DNA of 64,000 bases from Cryptomeria japonica (GCF_030272615.1 NC_081413.1:332230302-332294301); one strand, 5' to 3'. Counted from the stretch's first letter, positions 24,291 through 36,337 are shown. Made by a program: numbers and translations. The notes: a model not told the origin generated them from the sequence alone.

Positions 24291-26024
24291 TTCTTTTCTA
24301 AAAATGGAACAAAATTCAATGGCTAGTTAATATCGTATAAAGCGATGGGTAGTTAATTCCTTTTTTTTTTAGTTAAATTGCAAAATGGAAATTGTTAATT
24401 TAAATTTTAGTTTAGTAATGATAAACTTGGATAAACTTATAAGTAAACTTTGAGTCATTGTTAACTAATACTTTCAAATAAATCTTTAGTAAAAATTTAT
24501 AATTGTAATTTTAATTAAAATTAATAATTGGAATCTTTCAATCCATTTGGAATTTATTGGGACACTTAGTTGGCATCTTAAGATTCATTAAAAATAATTA
24601 ATTTATAGGATTTGATCCAAAATTTGTTTAATGTCTAAACTAATTTTGCTTATTTTGAACTAGTGACTCTATTTCTAAATAATCTCGCAATAGGAATGAA
24701 TATTGCTTAATCTTGCATGTAAATTTCACTATACTTGCATCATGCGAATTTTGATACCTTATTAGTATTTATTGATTAGAAAGTTACACTTTCTTCATCT
24801 TCATGTAAAATACGCATTTATTGATATCGCATAAGAAACAAATTTATTATTAGTATGCGAATTTCATAATTGTCAGTATTGTGCAAGTTATATTTCGAGT
24901 TGGATTATTAATAATTTAGTGGTAGAAGGAAGATGGTATTTTTTTTCCAAGTGAATTATCAACCCCATAGAAGTTATTTCAATTGATTAAGCTTTGCAAT
25001 GTCTATTTATGCATTCATTTCATAAATTATTTCAAGCACGATGCTAGTTAAAAGTTTTCATAGTTCTTAGTTAGAAAACTAAATAAAGGAAGTCAGAAAA
25101 CCAAAACCTAGCAGCGTTTGGTATATACAGTGCCTCTGGGTCATGCTTACGGGTAATGTCGTCGTGTTGAACTACTGCACTTAATGCCTAATAAAGCTAC
25201 ATCAACGACGTATGTGGCATCGTCGCTATAAATCATCGAGGAGTAATAAGGGACACTTGGAAGTTAAAATCCAAGGGGCGTGTAATCCCCCTTGGATCGA
25301 TAATCTAATAAGATAATCCATAAATGATTTTACATCCACTGAGTTAAACCATAGTAAACCCTTGATAGGGTTGATTGAATGAAATGCTTTTATGAAATTG
25401 ATCTAATCTTGAAGAGATATTGGCGATTGACAGTTTGGTCAAGGGTGACGCTTATGATAGGTATTAAGATCTAGTTGTTTTAGGCCACAAGCAATAGGCC
25501 ATCTTGAGCCTTTGCTTAAGTGCTACCACTGTGGGTAGCAACCGTAGAGAAACTGTTTGGGACATTGACCCTAGAAAGGGTTGCGTACCCACTAATCAGT
25601 TTACATCAAACCATAGAGTAGAAAATAGAACTGCATACTTTACGCCTTGATCCCGTGTCGAAACGGGTTTGTAAGCAGTCTTGGGACAGAGTTGTCCCTA
25701 GTACTCAGGCGTTCGTGGGTGGGGTCTAGGTTTGGTAAGAAGAAGGATCGAGTAGAATCCTAATTTGAAAGATAAGTATAATAAAAAGGAAAAAGTAATT
25801 CAATGCATACTCGGAAGGAATCCCGTATGGATTTGCTTGACTTCTCAAGGCTTTAAGCCAAATTCCAAGGCGGAATTCAAGCTTGTATTATTTTATTTAA
25901 TTACTCCTAAGGACAGCGACCTCAGTGCACTTCTATTAGAAGAGTGTAGTACTTAGTGAGTGGCTTAGGACTCGAATGGTCCCGATGAGTCTAAGTCTTT
26001 GGCCAGATCACCTCCTATCCCGAT

Positions 26025-26170
26025 TGGATAGATGCCTACCCCATATGGGTAGATGCCTATCCCATATTGGATAGATGAAACCTCCTGCTCCGCATGGACA
26101 GATGCCTAACCTGTATGGTTAGATGCTCATCCTGGATGGATGAATGCCTAATCCTAATGGATGGATGACC
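26025..26170. repeat. Degenerate minisatellite, about 20-27 bp per unit
   Basis: Six to seven units built on GATGCCTA.CC..ATGG.TA (for example GATGCCTACCCCATATGGGT, GATGCCTATCCCATATTGGA, GATGCCTAACCTGTATGGTT). Each unit is partly self-complementary around CCCATATGGG. Confidence 0.75.
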
Positions 26171-26905
26171 AGAGTATGCAATTGAATCAAACATAAATGA
26201 TTAAAGTAAACAAAAACAAAAAAGAGAGGTCAAATTTTGTTGAGTAAAGGAAGATGGGTTATTACATCAAAATCGCAACACCTTCGTAAATCATGCCAAG
26301 ATCAACCGTAATACGCTACACTACCAAATAGGTCTCATATCATGAAGAACACCACCGGATAAAAAAAAAATTAAAACCATGCACAACGATCAATGTGGAC
26401 CACCAAAACAAATAGGACATGATTAGGAAACACCAACAAGCATGTTAGAATCATTTGTAACAGTTTCACCAACACTACTTATCAAATCTTCATCGATCAA
26501 CATCTGAAACTCAAGAACACTTAAACAACATCAGCTGTCATGAGAAAAGATAACTTGCGGAGCACCAAATCATGATCCATCTTAAATGAAGATACGCATG
26601 AACATCCCAAACAATCTCCCAAAATCTTAACTCAAGATATGATCACACTAGAACATATTAGAGGAAATATCGAACTCTACAAAGAACTAATTAGAAGAAC
26701 CTAACTATAAACCGGATCATATGATATGATCAATTGAGCTCTCGGATTACTGAAACCAATACAGAGAGATATTATGATATTATAAATACTCCATATACTG
26801 AACCATGATCCCAATAAACCAATTTGCAACCACCAGAGCAATAAATCACAGGAATATGTTGACATCAATGACAACAACATATCCTAGCAGCGATAATGTC
26901 CAACA

Positions 26906-27102
26906 ATCTCCCCCTTTGGCATTGATGGAAACATATGGATGTGAAAAGAAATCAATGCAAGGAAAGAAAACATATCCAACAAACTCCCCCTAAGATCAAG
27001 CTCATCAACAATAGATAAGACATTTTTTCACATGCTTTCTCTCCCCCTTTGACATCAATGACAAAGGTTCTCAAAATAGAAAAACAAACTCTCCCCCTTA
27101 GA
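26906..27102 (-). other. Cluster of four polypurine tracts before the 3' LTR
   Basis: On the plus strand four CTCCCCCTTT/CTCCCCCTAA runs occur at 26907-26917, 26983-26993, 27039-27050 and 27089-27100. On the minus strand these are purine tracts (AAAGGGGGAG type) within 200 bp of the LTR. The one at 26907 touches the LTR and is the likely plus-strand primer. The Copia element at 51167-57806 has the same arrangement. Confidence 0.75.
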
Positions 27103-27224
27103 TAAACAAATCATGATTATAGCCAGCTCAACAGAGTACTGCATCAGAGGAGCAACATAATCTCATCAATCCAGTCAAGAATATAGGACTGTGAAGTCCA
27201 CCGGATTGATGCGACTCAATACAT

Positions 27225-28980
27225 CTAGTTCCCATCAGGAGGGGTGGATACCCCTAACTTGTCTCTCAAATAGACAAATATATTTGTAGGCAAAGGTTTG
27301 GTGAAAAAATTAGAAATTTGTTCTTTTGTAGACACATACTCTAACTTTACTTCCTATTTACTGACTTTTTCTCTAAAGAAATTATACTTGATTGATACAT
27401 GTTTAGTCTTTGAATGTTGCACCAGCTTCTTTGACATATTGATAACACTTTAATTATTACAATATTTGACAGTAGACTCATCACATATAACTTTGATATC
27501 CTTCAACATTTGTTTCATCCAAACTACCTGAGTGCAACTACTAACAGCAGCAATGTATTCAGCTTTAGCAGTAGATAGGGAAATTGAATCTTGTTTCTTA
27601 CTTTCCCATGAAACCAATTTCTTACCCAAAAAGAATTCACCACTAGAGGTACTCTTTCGGTCATCAACATCACTAGTCCAATCAGCATCATTATAAGCAT
27701 ATATCATGAAATCATCATTCCTTGGATACCATAAACCATAATCCACAATCCCTTTCAAGTATCTAAATATCCTCTTTACAACAGTGATATGACTCTCTTT
27801 CGGATCAGCTTGATATCTAGTAGCCATGCACATAATGTGCATAATGTCAGGTCTAGTCTGATTCAGGTATAGCAATCCACTAACCATAGATCTATACAGG
27901 GTTTGATTAGCCTTTGGAGATTCATCATTATTAGACAATTTGCAGCCAGTCACCATAGGAGTTCCAACTAGTTTAGAATATCCTAACCCAAACTTCTTTG
28001 GTAATTCCTTCACATATTTAGCTTGAGATATAAAAATATATTTTTCAGTCTGTGAAATCTGCAAACCTAAGAAAAATTTCATCTCTCCTATCATAGGCAT
28101 TTCAATTTTTTTTTGCATATCACTGACAAACTTCATACTCAAGTCATCATCTCCTCCAAAGATAATGTCATCAACAAAAACTTCAACAATAAAAAATGTT
28201 ATCATTCTCAATCTTGAAATATAGATTACTATTAGCAATACCTTTATTAAATCCCAATTTCAGCAAATACTTATCCAATCTAGCATACCAGGCTCTAGGG
28301 GCTTGCTTCAATCGATAAAGGGCTTTCTTCAGTTTGCATACCATGTCTCTATCATCTGATAATGAAAATCCATCAAGTTGTTCAATGTAGAATTTTTCCT
28401 CAAGATCACCATTCAAAAAGGCTGACTTGACATCCATCTGATATACCTTAAAATCCTTGTAAGCAGCATATGCAAGAAATAGTCTAACGGCTTCAAATCT
28501 AGCTACTGAAGCAAAAGTCTCCTCATAATAAATTCCTTCATTTTGTGAATATCCTTTGCATACCAATCTTTCTTTATTTTTGATAACGTCACCGACTTCT
28601 TTCAATTTGTTCCTGAATACCCATTTAGTACCAATCACATTCTTGTCTATAGGTCTAGGCACAATTTCCTATGTGTTATTCTTTTCAATCTGATTCAATT
28701 CTTCTTCCATAGCCTTCATCCAATTTTCATCTTTGCAAGCCTCAACAACATCTTTAGGTTCAATTTTAGAAATGAAACATACCTCTTTAGCAGCTAGCCT
28801 TCTTCTAGTCATCATGCCTTTGTTATTATCATCAATGATCTGATTTTCAGAATGATTCAATCTTACATACCTCGGAGTCTTCTGATTATTCTGATTTTTA
28901 GGTTCCTGCACCTCTTCATTGGCAACAACAATATCTGGATTAACTGTCTCTACCGGATCATTCTGCTTCAATTCTTCAGT
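27225..28980 (-). pseudogene. Copia reverse transcriptase and RNase H (nested 13-kb element)
   Basis: Copies element RNA into DNA. On the minus strand it starts near EEELNQIEKNNT (28680), then [68 protein letters not shown], the catalytic VDDIIFGG near 28165, FFLGLQISQ, and RNase H landmarks DADWTSDVDDRKST and SLSTAKAEYIAA. A frameshift at about 28183-28240 divides RT just before the catalytic loop. After VKYCNN (27450) a stop occurs, but the tail SKTKHVSIKY...FTKPLP can be read to 27225. The residues of the catalytic loop are intact. The gene is dead through stops and frameshifts. Confidence 0.9.
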
Positions 28981-28984
28981 CTAA

Positions 28985-30516
28985 ATTTGTGTTAAAACAA
29001 CATTCTGATCATCATCATATCTGCATGCTCTAAATTCTTTTCCACAATTCTCATCAACCTTCACATTTACACTATCTTTCTCAGTCTCTTATTGTAGCAC
29101 CGGTAGGATTTGGTCTTTGTAGAATATCCCAAGAAAATTCATTCATCACTTCTTGCATCAAACTTTCCTCTATCCTCATCCCTCTTGATATAACACTTGC
29201 TTCCAAAAATTCTGAAATATTTCACATTAGGAACATGACCAAACCATAGCTCATAAGGAGTCTTACTATAATCACCTTTTATATGCACTCGGTTGAATGT
29301 GTAAACAACAGTGCTAACAACTTCTCTCCAATAGATCTTTGGAACATTCCCATCAATCAACATAGTCCTTGCAACATCCAAGCCAGTTATGTTCTTCCTT
29401 TCAACATCTCCATTTTGTTGTGGGGTTTTAGGAGCAGATAATTGTCTTCTAATTCCATGCTTCTCATAGAATGAGTCAAACTCACCAAAGAAAAAGTATC
29501 CTCCTCTATTGGATCTTAAACATTTCATCTTCAATCCTGTCTCAGTCTCAACTTTTGCTTTCAATATCTTGAATTTGTCCAATGCTTCTAATTTTTTCCT
29601 CAAAAAGGCAACCCACATCATCCTGGAATAATCATCAATCAGTAAAATGAAATATCTATCACCCTGCACACTTCTTATACTTGTAGGTCCACATAGGTTA
29701 GTATGCACAAGATCTAGCAATCCATCAGATGTATATTACTTACTCTTGAAAGAAATTCTTGTTTTCTTTCCCATTTGACATTCCTTACATATCGGATTAT
29801 CGGGCTTAACAATTTTAGGCAAATCTCTAAAAGCTTGAGTACAACTGATCTTAATCATTGAGTCAAAATTAACATGACACATTCTCCTATTCCATAACCA
29901 ATTTTCATCAATCTGAGCAATCAAGCAAATTTTCTCACGAGCATTCAAATGAAAGATATCACCTTCAGTCTTAGTTTTGGATGCAATCTCTATACCGGAG
30001 ACATTTAGGATCTTGCATTTTTCATTCTTGAATTGCAAATCATAATCTTTGTCAACCATCTATCCAACACTTAAAATATTATGCTTCAAACCTTTAACAT
30101 ACAGGACATCATTAGTGTTATGCTTACCATCAAAGGAAATAACCTCTACCACAGATCACACGAGCTTTGTCATCTCCAAATCTTACTATTCCACCATCAT
30201 ACTTCTCCATATTCACAAATTTTCTTTTATCACTGGTCATATGATGTGAACAACTGTTGTCAATCACCCATTCACCTTTCTCTTCAACTTTAGCAGCTAA
30301 ATATTTCTCCTCAATAGTGCAGCTTGTAGAATCGACAGGTACCGGTCCATCTTCTTTAATAGCAATAAATACAATTTCATCTCCTTATGATTCTTAATCT
30401 GTAACACCTTCATCAACATCATAATAATAGTTCTTCTGATGTTTAAAATTTTGGTTAGGCTTGTAAGGTTTATCATACTTCTCATGTTTCTCATATCTAT
30501 CATTCCTATCATGCTT
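28985..30516 (-). pseudogene. Copia protease and integrase part (nested 13-kb element)
   Basis: Minus-strand order: end of gag with lysine/histidine-rich KHDRNDRYEKHEKYDKPYK and an acidic DVDEGVTD tail (about 30516-30390), protease region with EEKGEWVID and SCSHHMTSD near 30270-30230, a pre-integrase zinc site (WLWNRRMCHVNFD ... CKECQMGKK, 29910-29770), and the integrase core with DLVHTNLCGP, RSNRGGYF and PQQNGDVERKN (29718-29400). In the usual D-D-E triad, the first position reads N (HTNL instead of HTDL) and the second reads N (RSNRG instead of RSDQG), so the catalytic core is damaged. Several stops are present, including one at 29735. Confidence 0.88.
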
Positions 30517-30533
30517 AACAAATTTATCATGCC
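30517..30533. repeat. 17-bp target-site duplication, left copy
   Basis: AACAAATTTATCATGCC is repeated exactly at 32419-32435. The two copies bracket the 1.9-kb insertion and lie within the gag reading frame of the host Copia element. Confidence 0.95.
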
Positions 30534-32418
30534 GCTGTGAGAAACGACACCATGGGCAGAAATAGGAGACGATATGAGCCAAGTAGTTGCAAGGAGTGGA
30601 AACAGAAAGAAGAGGTGTGGGAAATTTTGTAGAAGGGTGGTCTTTTGAGCTTCATAGAGAGACTCCACAGCCGCGATGGAATGGTAACTAGCTTCTTCTG
30701 CAAAAATCGGAAGAAGGGCATGCTTAAAATGGGTGACCAAATGGTGGAAATTGATGAAGATTTAATAGCTAAAGCTACAGGTCTCAACAGGGAGGGCTGC
30801 AACTTCTACAAAGACAAGAAGGTCAGCAGGGAAGCCATTGAAAGGTACCTGGTTACAAAGAAAGAGAAGAAAAAACTGGTAAAGTTGAGTTAAACCTATT
30901 ACCCGCCTAGGGCTTTTGCAAAACCCTGGCGGCAAATTCTCTTTGTTTTAATGGGGTATATAACTCTAGATGGTAGGTTCACGAAAGTCTATGGGTATCA
31001 TTTTGTTTTGTTAAATCATTTTAGGCATAATGATAAGGTGAATTTCCCTTACTTCTTGCTCTGCTCTATGAATGCCTCCCTAAAAGCTTACAAAGAAAAT
31101 CCTCGAGGTGATACCACAATGCACCAGGGTCTTATGGTCCTCATTTATGACCATTTAAAGGCCAGTCAAATCAACCGGATGTAGCTCTCTGTGGACTCTG
31201 AGGAAGATATGTCTAATTCTGATTTTTCAGAGGAGGAGGAATCAGACAATGAGTCCTCAACTGATAATGAGGATAGCTCTGATGACTCAGAGTATGAGAG
31301 TAGTAAGAAGAGGAAATCAAGACCCTCTTCTTCTAAAAGCAAAAAACCTCAAAGAAAACCCTTGATTAGTATCTCTTCGGAAGAAGAGTATTCTGATTTT
31401 CCTGAAGAGAGGAAAAACCCTAAGGGGATGCTGAAGAAGAAAAGTAAAAACCAAGCCCAGACCCAGAAGAAGCATAAGAAAACAGAGGAGACTAGAAAGG
31501 AACCGGAGGAGACTGGTAAGGAACCGGAAGATGACAAGAAAACTAGGACCCTAGAAGCTGAGCACAACCTAGATATGGAGACAATGGAGGAGACTCTCAG
31601 GGCCGCCGACACTATTTTCGCCCTCCATATCCCTAAAAATGAACAGGTAACCCCTGGAAAAGTGACTCCCTCTTCTAGCCCTCCTCCCGAGGCCTTGAAT
31701 GGCTTATTGATGGGAATAAGAAAGCTGTGGATGAGTACAAAAAACTTTGCAACAGAGTCCTGATCCTGGAGACCATTAACATTGGAGAGGGGAATACTAT
31801 GGCCGATTATATCGAGGATCTGAAGAACACTATTGCTAAAGCGGAAGACATCAGAGATGCCTTTACTCCCAAGTTTGAGAAGATTGAAAAGGAGATACAG
31901 GACAAAAAAACCCTGGCGGAAACTAGTGAAAAAATGCTCTCGGACACAGTCACCAAAGTTGAAAAGATTGAGGAGTTCCTTAAGAACATCGCGGAGCAGA
32001 GCCTTAGCATTCTGAAAATCTCGCCAATAACACCCATACCCTCATCAGCAAGCTTGATGACGACAAGGAAATCTAGTAAATTGACTTGGATGTTGAAGGA
32101 ACAGGGGAAGCCCAAGGTCCCAGAACCCGCACCAGAGGCAAGAGGAAGGAAAAGAAAGTGAATAAGGACCTGGAGGAGCTGAAAGTAGTCGGGGCGACCT
32201 ATGATGAGCTAGTGATAAAGGTAGAGTATCTGCTAAAGAAAATTACTATGTAGTGTCTCCTTGGTTTCTTTGTTGTTTTTTATTGTTTAGCTGTTCTTTT
32301 TATTCACCGGTCTTTTGGCCAGTCGCTCTGTATGTGGACTTTTATTCCTTTCACTGCTTTCTTTCTTTCTATGATGTAATGGTTTCGGGTCCTTAAAACC
32401 TATTTTTCAATCAATCAG
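30534..32418 (+). mobile_element. Intronless ORF unit with 17-bp TSD (retroposed sequence)
   Basis: 1885 bp between exact 17-bp direct repeats, opposite in orientation to its host. It has an 18-bp leader, one long ORF (30552-32253, broken) and a 165-bp tail ending CAATCAATCAG. There are no LTRs, no terminal inverted repeats and no polymerase. A long TSD of this kind is typical of target-primed (LINE-type) insertion. A real poly(A) tail is lacking, and the tail has a short AATC repeat instead. It is either a retroposed gene or a non-autonomous LINE-like unit. Confidence 0.85.
30552..32253 (+). pseudogene. Plant retroelement-type ORF: globular N-terminus, acidic/basic middle, coiled-coil end
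   Basis: The start ATG is in a strong context (ACCATGG). The first part reads as a compact domain: LLSFIERLHSRDGMVTSFF, VEIDEDLIAKATGLNREG, ITLDGRFTKVYGYHFVLLN. The middle is acidic (SDFSEEEESDNESSTDNEDS, about 31215-31275) then lysine/serine-rich (KKRKSRPSSSKSKKPQ). The last part is helical and likely coiled coil (EDLKNTIAKAEDIRD ... KVEKIEEFLKNIAEQ, 31800-32000) and ends LLKKITM. TAG at 30636, TAA at 30891 and TAG at 31182 break the first frame; frameshifts near 31715 and 32150 follow. Similar hypothetical proteins are common in plant genomes, often near retrotransposons. I know no biochemical function. The charged-then-coiled layout resembles the accessory ORF at 12155-15472, but I did not see clear sequence identity. 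Confidence 0.6.
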
Positions 32419-32435
32419 AACAAATTTATCATGCC

Positions 32436-33315
32436 TATCATACTTAGACATTCTCTCTAGGAACCTAGAAGAAAAATGTCCTATCTTATTGCAAGATAAA
32501 CATTTCAGAGGCAATTTTCCATCATACTTACCAGCTCCTTTAGGAAATCTACGAGCAATTAATGCTTCAAGCTCATCCAATTCTCTTTCTTTCTCTTCCA
32601 TCTCTCTTCTCTCTCTATCATATCTGGATATTCTGCATTCATCTGGATCATACTTCTACTTTCTAGATATAGATGCTCTAAATGTTGTCTCATACTTTTC
32701 ATGTGATTCACCAAACTCGCTCAGTTCAAATGCAGCAACCTTTCAACCAACATATCTCTTGTCACAGTAGTCACACTTTGGATCTCATCAATAGCATCTA
32801 CCTTATGTTTGTAAGCAAGAGGCAATGATCTCAGTACCTTAGCAACAATTTCATCTTCTTCAATGGTTCCACCAGCACATCGGATACCTAGGACAAGGTC
32901 ATTCACCTTAGCCATGAAGGTGTTTATGTTCTCATCTTCTCCTATCTTTAGCATCTCATACTTCCCTTTCAAACTCTGCAACTTAGCAACTTTGACTTGT
33001 TTATCTCCTTCATACAAGGTCTCAAGCTTCTCCCAGATCTCATGTGTAGTCTGAAGTCCCATCACATTAGTCGTCTCAAAATTAGTCAGGGCACTCAGCA
33101 ATGCTTCCTTAGCTCTAATGTTATTTTTCAGGATCCTTAATCTGAATAGCAGTAACTGGTCCATTCTGAGGAACAGAATAGGCATCCTTTGTAATCTTGT
33201 AGTAATCATCCCCAAGACATCTCAAGTGCACCTCCATCCAGTTCTTCCATATAGCATAATTACTTCCATCGAATCTCAGACTTTCCTTCTTAAAAATAGC
33301 ACCTCTAGTTGCCAT
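32436..33315 (-). pseudogene. Copia gag (nested 13-kb element), 5' part
   Basis: Capsid-type polyprotein that packages element RNA. The likely minus-strand start is the ATG at 33315 (MATRGAIFKKESLRFDGSN), 43 nt after the primer site. It then has YAIWKNWMEVHLRCLGDDYY, a frameshift near 33125, ALSALTNFETTNVMGL-type sequence, IWEKLETLYEGD, LGIRCAGGTIEEDEIVAKVLRSLP and the zinc-knuckle region CLSCNKIGHFSSRFLER near 32510-32460, where the last Cys of CX2CX4HX4C is replaced by Phe. The frame is then cut by the 1.9-kb insertion and resumes at 30516. Confidence 0.88.
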
Positions 33316-33357
33316 CTCGGATCTCCTCAAGCGGTCAAGATTATTTCGTAGGATCTA

Positions 33358-33369
33358 GCTCTGATACAA
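33358..33369 (-). other. Primer binding site (initiator-Met type) of nested Copia
   Basis: Minus strand TTGTATCAGAGC lies 2 nt after the end of the 5' LTR. It differs by one base from TGGTATCAGAGC, the standard plant Copia site. Confidence 0.88.
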
Positions 33370-33371
33370 AT

Positions 33372-34720
33372 TATTGGCAAGAACAATGATGGAAAATTGA
33401 GAGGGGGGGTGAATAAGTTTTCACCAGATTAACAAATTTAACCTCAAATGCAAATCTGATTAACTACGACAACAAAAAAGATAGCAAATTGAATCAAAAC
33501 ACCAAGATTTTGACGTGGAAAACTTGGTTAAGGGAAAAACCACAATGGGAACCTACCCAAAATTAGATGATACTCTGCAGTAGTATGTGAGAATAATTAC
33601 AATGAGAATGCACATGCATTCAGGCTCACTGCCTAGAGCTCACTGCTCAAAATACAATAACCCGGAAGGCTACAACCATTAGGGAAGGCTCACTACCTTA
33701 CAAGGAAGTCTCACTGACTTATAAAATATTCAGACAACAATCCAGAATCAAATGAACTGAAAGAATAGCATTTGCAAATGCCTGATGACAATTTTGGTTA
33801 AGCACATAAGTCTTCCCAGCAGCACTTCAATCTCTGCTTAGTCACAATGTCGAAGGATGTATTCTCTTCTTTGCATATTTACCATTCTCTGATAATGCAG
33901 ACACACTACCAAACCAAATTTACATGACTTTATCACCTATTTATAAAGTTCATCAACCTTGACAACAAGGTCAGCTCAACCCAAAAAGACCTAATTACAA
34001 AATTGCATCACACGATACAAAGATCAACCACTGGAACAATATAATGACATGCATGACATAACATGGACCTAAATCAAATGCTAAAAAATTCAACACCACC
34101 GTAAATCATGCCAAGATCAACTGCAACACACTACACCACCAAATAGGTCTCATATCATGAAGAACACCACCGCATAAATAAAACATCCAAACCATGTACA
34201 ATGATCAATGCAGACCACCAAAACAAATAGGACATGATTAGGAAACACCAACAAGCACATTAGAATCATCTGCAATAGTTGCACCAACACCACTTATCAA
34301 ATATTCATCGATCCACATCTAAAACTCAAGAACACTCAAACAAGAGGAACTATCATGAGGAAAGATAACTTGTGGAGCACCAAATCATGATCCATCTAAA
34401 ATGAAGATACACATGAACATCCCAAACAACATCCCAAAATCTCAACTCAAGATCTGATCACACCAGAATATACCAGAGAAAATGTTGAACTCTGCAAAGC
34501 ACTGATCAGAAGAACCAAATGGTAAACCGGATCATATGATATGATCAATTCAGCTCCCGGATCACTGAAACCAATACAGAGAGATATAATGATACTATAA
34601 ATACTCCATATACCAAACCATGATCCCAATAAACCAATTTGCAACAACCAAAGCAATAAATCACAGGAATATGTTGACATCAATAACAACAACGTGTCCT
34701 AACAACAACAATGTCCAATA
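33372..34720 (-). repeat. 5' LTR of nested Copia element
   Basis: 1349 bp, matching 21671-22393 plus 26272-26905. On the minus strand it starts TATTGGACATT (TG changed to TA) and ends TTGCCAATA. It contains the shared motif TGACGTGGAAAAC...GGGAAAAACCAC at 33511-33543 and GGGGGGGTGAATAAG near 33402. This copy is uninterrupted and shows the empty site of the 3.9-kb solo LTR. Confidence 0.92.
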
Positions 34721-36337
34721 GGATCCATCGACCTAGATCTGGGAAAAATAAGATGTCTAAAATATGTTCTCTGAAGTTCGACTTGATTTTTTGGGACTGG
34801 GTAGTTTGAATTCACCATGGTCTTCTGAATTTCCTATCGTCAAAAGCTAAACCTATTCATCTATGTGAACTTTGTTGATCATCCCAAGTATAGCTCCACA
34901 CCTATTTCTTGCACACAAAAAGAAAGGGAAAGATGTTGGGGATAGGGGTTTGCCTAAGTCAAACCATAATTTAGAAATTAACCTTGAATGAAATAATGCA
35001 AATACTAAAATAAATGCTAAATAGGTATACCTCAGATCTACAATTGTTGATGATGATGCAATTCTCTTGAATATAATCACAAATGTTGAATTTAATGGCA
35101 TGATAAACACATGAAAATGAAAAAACCTAATCACACACACATGCTTGCACAAGATTTATGTAACTTTTCTCCAAAATGCTCGAATAATGAATATGCAGCC
35201 TTGAAGATCTTTGGAAAAATGCTTGATGATGAATATTTCACTGATGCATGAATAATACATATGGAGTATTAGATTGCTTAGATGAAAATAGGTTGATAAA
35301 ATGTCTTTATATAGGGTTCCTTAGGTAATTTACTGATTAGATTGGCATGCAATAGTCATGTGTAGCCATGGGGATCAATTTTCAACAGGGAGATATAACA
35401 CCTTCCCGAATTCAAATTTGGGCACCATTAAGAGGAGCCATGGTGTTTTAGGGTGCCATGGTCAAGACTAGGGTGTTCCAAGCCATAGTCCCTTTGCAAA
35501 TGGGACCAAGATAAGGTGCAATTGGGAAGGGTACCTCACCATGGGACCCACCAGTGGGTAGTCATGGCCTTAAAGCTAGAGAACAGGGTCAAACTGGACC
35601 TAAAGAGGGGATGAGGACATGACATGCTAAAGTGGGAGCACAAACATGAGGTGTAAATTGGACCAGTGATAATTAATGATGCTACATTTAAAACCCACTT
35701 TAATGGGAGTATAGGCCTATGAAAATACTCATGATAAAGTAGATGAAAGATGAGAGAGAATATTTATTAGAAGTGAGATCACAAGGAGTATAAGACATCA
35801 CTAATTTTGAGGAACCAAGCCCCCAATCTTCAAATCTTTAACTCACACAATCATATGCAAGGGCACACAAAACAAGACAAAGACAAAAAGGCAAACAAAT
35901 AAAAACAAAGACAAAAAGAAAAAGATACACAACACAAAAGCTAGAAAACCAAAACAAGACCTCAAGTCAACTAGCCGAAGAGAATTTGATAATAAAAAAG
36001 TCTCAACCACTAGTATCATTCTTGAAATGTTAGGACAAGGACACAAGCGATCACCTAAAAAGAGAAATAGAATGCATTAAACCATGAACCACAAATAGCC
36101 AAGCTATGAGTTCATGGAGAGAAGAAAGGGGAGATATGGATATCATAGGCTAGCTATGTTTTGCTACGTGATCCATGCAAGGAAGATCAAGAGAGGACAT
36201 GTATACTATGAGCGATTTGTGTTTTCCAAGGTGGGACATGTTGGGGAGGAGAGTTAGAATAGTCTAGTCATGTTTTTTTAGTTCCACTTATGCTACTATA
36301 TATGCAGTTGTCATGTTTTAGGAGTTAAGAACCTCAT

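Larger units (their letters stand above)
22394..26266 (+). repeat. Very long (3.9-kb) solo LTR, probably Gypsy
   Basis: Begins TGTCACAACCC and ends GGGTTATTACA, with a perfect 5-bp TSD TCAAA (22389-22393, 26267-26271). The uninterrupted site is visible in the other LTR of the host Copia element near 34088. No second LTR, primer site or coding domain was found inside, so it is most simply one LTR. Features inside are a CA microsatellite, a TATA-like CTATATATTG at 22738, a 26-bp tandem array, a GC-rich island, and a run of about 20-27-bp repeats near the 3' end. Assignment to Gypsy rests on length and the TGTCACAACCC start only. Confidence 0.75.
21671..34720 (-). mobile_element. Copia element with nested insertions, minus strand
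   Basis: Perfect 5-bp TSD GGATC at 21666-21670 and 34721-34725. The left (3') LTR is 21671-22393 plus 26272-26905, 1357 bp once the solo LTR is taken out. The right (5') LTR is 33372-34720, 1349 bp. The minus-strand primer site is TTGTATCAGAGC (33358-33369, one change from the initiator-Met type). A polypurine tract CCAAAGGGGGAGAT precedes the 3' LTR. Domain order on the minus strand is gag, zinc knuckle, protease, integrase, RT, RNase H, as in Copia. It sits in the LTR of element B and hosts the solo LTR 22394-26266 and the insertion 30534-32418. Confidence 0.93.

Noticed and set aside
24056-24319. 87-codon minus-strand open frame, glycine- and arginine-rich
   Set aside because: Produced by the GC-rich island; no start context, no domain, no partner.
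26025-26170. CRISPR-like array
   Set aside because: Units are adjacent and variable with no constant repeat-spacer structure, and the DNA is plant nuclear.
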